DNA of 64,000 bases from Nitrospirota bacterium (GTDB lineage: Bacteria > Nitrospirota > Thermodesulfovibrionia > Thermodesulfovibrionales > UBA1546). Position numbers and translations under genes: made by a program. The notes under the pieces were generated by a model, which was given only the letters and a program-made list of their open reading frames with translations, was not told the origin of the DNA and did no database searches. Location: contig WPIF01000014.1 of NCBI GenBank assembly GCA_009773185.1, positions 1-64,000 on the forward strand, written 5' to 3'. This document shows positions 62,183 through 64,000 of the stretch, piece after piece. Each line of letters opens with the position of its first letter. Position 1 is the first letter of the stretch.

Positions 62183-63088
62183 ATGAATAAAAAAATAAAA
62201 AAAGCTATATTCCCCGCAGGGGGACTCGGGACAAGGTTTCTGCCTGCAACAAAGGCCTCGCCCAAAGAGATGCTGCCTATTGTTGATAAACCCATGATCC
62301 AATATGCAATCGAAGAAGTAATGGCATGCAACATTAAAGAGTTCATAATAATCACGGGAAAATACAAGCGTTCCATAGAAGACCATTTCGATTCTGCATA
62401 TGAGCTTGAAGAAAATCTCCGAAAACTCGACAAGAAAAAGCTCCTTGAGGAAATAACAAGGCACAACCACCTTAACTTTGCATACATCCGGCAGAAGGCA
62501 GCGCTGGGGCTTGGACATGCAATCCTTTGCGTAAAGCCTTTTGTAAAGGATGAACCATTTGCAGTCCTTCTCAGTGATGATGTAATAGAACCCGAAGAGA
62601 CGCTGCTTAAGGATATGATTAAACTTTATGAAAAACTTGAATGCCCGATACTGGCGCTCGAAGAAGTTCCCATGACAGACATACACAAGTATGGCGTAAT
62701 AGAAGGGGCAGATTTAGGCAACGGGCTGTTTAAGATTAATAACCTCATTGAAAAACCTTCTAAAGAAAAGGCGCCTTCCAATCTCGCAATAATAGGAAGA
62801 TATATTCTTACACCGGAGATATTCGGCATCCTTGAAAAACTGACGCCGGGCAGAGGAGGCGAAATACAACTTACAGATGCACTGAGAGAACTTCTCAAAA
62901 AACAGACCATTTACGGTTACCTCTTTAAAGGCAAAAGATACGACGCCGGAGACAAGCTGGGATATCTCAAGGCAACAGTTAATTTTGCACTGAAAAATGC
63001 AGAGGTTTCAGAGGCATTCAGTAAATACTTGCTTGATATTGCACACATGTTAAAAAATAAAAAACATCATGAAGATAAAACACATTAG
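62183..63088 (+). CDS. galU: UTP-glucose-1-phosphate uridylyltransferase
   Basis: 301 residues. The nucleotide-binding start is FPAGGLGTRFLPATKASPKE. KPMIQYAIEEVMACNIKEF and the sugar-site GRYILTPEIF and KGKRYDAGDKLGYL follow. It makes UDP-glucose for LPS and polysaccharide. No strong ribosome site precedes the ATG at 62183 (AT-rich leader). It is followed by lon on the same strand with a 48-bp gap. Confidence 0.96.
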   Translation: MNKKIKKAIFPAGGLGTRFLPATKASPKEMLPIVDKPMIQYAIEEVMACNIKEFIIITGKYKRSIEDHFDSAYELEENLRKLDKKKLLEEITRHNHLNFAYIRQKAALGLGHAILCVKPFVKDEPFAVLLSDDVIEPEETLLKDMIKLYEKLECPILALEEVPMTDIHKYGVIEGADLGNGLFKINNLIEKPSKEKAPSNLAIIGRYILTPEIFGILEKLTPGRGGEIQLTDALRELLKKQTIYGYLFKGKRYDAGDKLGYLKATVNFALKNAEVSEAFSKYLLDIAHMLKNKKHHEDKTH

Positions 63089-63136
63089 TAAAGTTCCGGT
63101 AAAAAAATTATTGTAAAATAAAGTTAGGAGTTTAGA

Positions 63137-64000
63137 ATGGCAAATCTTGCAGAAAAAGAAGAGAAAGAGCTTGAGATACCTGATAGCCTTCCCGTGCTTC
63201 CAGTAAGGGATATTGTTGTCTTTCCTTATATGATATTGCCTCTCTTTGTTGGAAGAGATATGTCCATAAAGGCTATAGAACATTCATTGAGCACAAACAA
63301 GATGGTCATGCTTCTTACGCAAAAGGACCTTAATGCAGAGAATCCGGTACCTGATGAACTGTATTCTATTGGCACTGTGGGACTTATAATGCGGATGCTG
63401 AAACTTCCGGATGGAAGGGTCAAGGTGCTTGTGCAGGGCCTGGCCAAGGCAAGGGCAGTAAAGTTTTCTCAGGAGGAGCCATTCTTTACAGCAGGCATAG
63501 AAAAAATACTTGACAAGAAGCCGGAAGAAATAACAATTGAGATAGAAGCCATAATGAGGAGCGTGAGAGAACAGATAGACAAGGCAGTCTCTCTCGGCAA
63601 AACAATCCTCCCTGATATAATGATAGTTATCGAAAACCTCGACGATCCGGGAAAACTTGCCGACCTTATTGCGTCAAACATAGGCCTGAAGACAGAGCAG
63701 GCACAGGCAGTGCTTGAGATAACAGACAATGTTAGGCGGTTAAAAAAAGTCAGCGAGATAATGAACAGGGAGATAGAGCTTCTTACAGTCCAGCAGAAAA
63801 TCCAGACCGAAGTCAGGGGCGAGATAGACAAAAACCAGAGGGAATATTTCCTCAGGGAACAACTGAAGGCAATTCAGAAAGAGCTTGGAGACATTGATGA
63901 GCGCTCGGAAGAGATAAAGGAATTCAAGAAAAAGATTCTGGAAGTAAAGATGCCGGAAAAAGTCCAGAAGGAGGCGGAAAAGCAGCTCAAACGCCTCGAA
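63137..64000 (+). CDS. lon: ATP-dependent protease Lon, N-terminal part (runs off window)
   Basis: The first 288 codons are in the window, starting at ATG 63137 after TAGGAG. LPVLPVRDIVVFPYMILPLF is the conserved start of the Lon substrate-binding domain. QREYFLREQLKAIQKELG marks the helical region before the AAA+ domain. The ATPase and Ser-Lys protease parts lie beyond the edge. Lon degrades misfolded proteins and antitoxins, relevant to the modules at 53-55 kb. Confidence 0.97.
   Translation, partial: MANLAEKEEKELEIPDSLPVLPVRDIVVFPYMILPLFVGRDMSIKAIEHSLSTNKMVMLLTQKDLNAENPVPDELYSIGTVGLIMRMLKLPDGRVKVLVQGLAKARAVKFSQEEPFFTAGIEKILDKKPEEITIEIEAIMRSVREQIDKAVSLGKTILPDIMIVIENLDDPGKLADLIASNIGLKTEQAQAVLEITDNVRRLKKVSEIMNREIELLTVQQKIQTEVRGEIDKNQREYFLREQLKAIQKELGDIDERSEEIKEFKKKILEVKMPEKVQKEAEKQLKRLE

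Overview
The window looks like the chromosome of a Gram-negative anaerobe. It has LpxC, BamE- and BamD-like lipoproteins and TolC-type channels, plus a selenocysteine formate dehydrogenase. Base composition is moderate, most genes lie on the minus strand, and gene orders are conserved (yicC-remA-gmk-rpoZ-coaBC; four tRNAs followed by tuf; fabG-acpP-fabF). My best guess is a Nitrospirota (Thermodesulfovibrionia-like) or deltaproteobacterial-grade organism; this is inference, because no 16S gene is present.

Layout: 0-0.8 kb, tuf start and four tRNAs. 0.9-8.1 kb, rlmB, a GC-rich apparently foreign mipA-like gene, the yicC-remA-gmk-rpoZ-coaBC operon, a HIT protein and mazG. 8.2-13.5 kb, two unknown genes and a three-gene formate dehydrogenase operon whose catalytic subunit reads through UGA with a bSECIS hairpin. 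13.7-14.9 kb, a DUF4143-type ATPase. 15.0-17.9 kb, a tight four-gene cluster (two unknown small proteins, a HExxH metallopeptidase-like protein and a dCTP deaminase-like protein) behind an exact-consensus sigma70 promoter and bounded by inverted copies of a mobile-element-like end. This is the best candidate for an undescribed conflict/defence system.

18.2-31.7 kb is one efflux super-operon: a TetR regulator with twin operators, then RND, ABC (MacAB-like) and MFS (EmrAB-like) pumps with three adaptors and two TolC channels. Its joints carry degenerate heptamer repeats that are translated into protein ends. 31.9-40.3 kb is housekeeping: CsgG-like protein, TlpA-like protein, panD, gatC, a UvrD-type helicase, glmS, glmU and a DUF502 protein. 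40.5-49.4 kb holds an IS481-type transposase and a 2423-residue RHS/YD protein (YVTN propeller, IPT/TIG, NHL blades, RHS core, glycine-zipper tail) coupled to a small membrane protein, a plausible pore-forming toxin and immunity pair.

49.5-53.1 kb: yebC, a BamD-like lipoprotein, an NtrC-type regulator and mtnP. 53.2-55.5 kb is a small toxin-antitoxin island: intact mazEF-like genes, a ParE toxin killed by a nonsense codon beside its intact antitoxin and framed by 35-bp direct repeats, and an ORF6N protein. 55.6-64 kb: tldD, lpxC with a sigma54-type promoter, an HTH-nucleotidyltransferase gene followed by a 14-codon Lys/Ala microgene with its own ribosome site and terminator, a BamE-like lipoprotein, fabF-acpP-fabG, galU and the start of lon.
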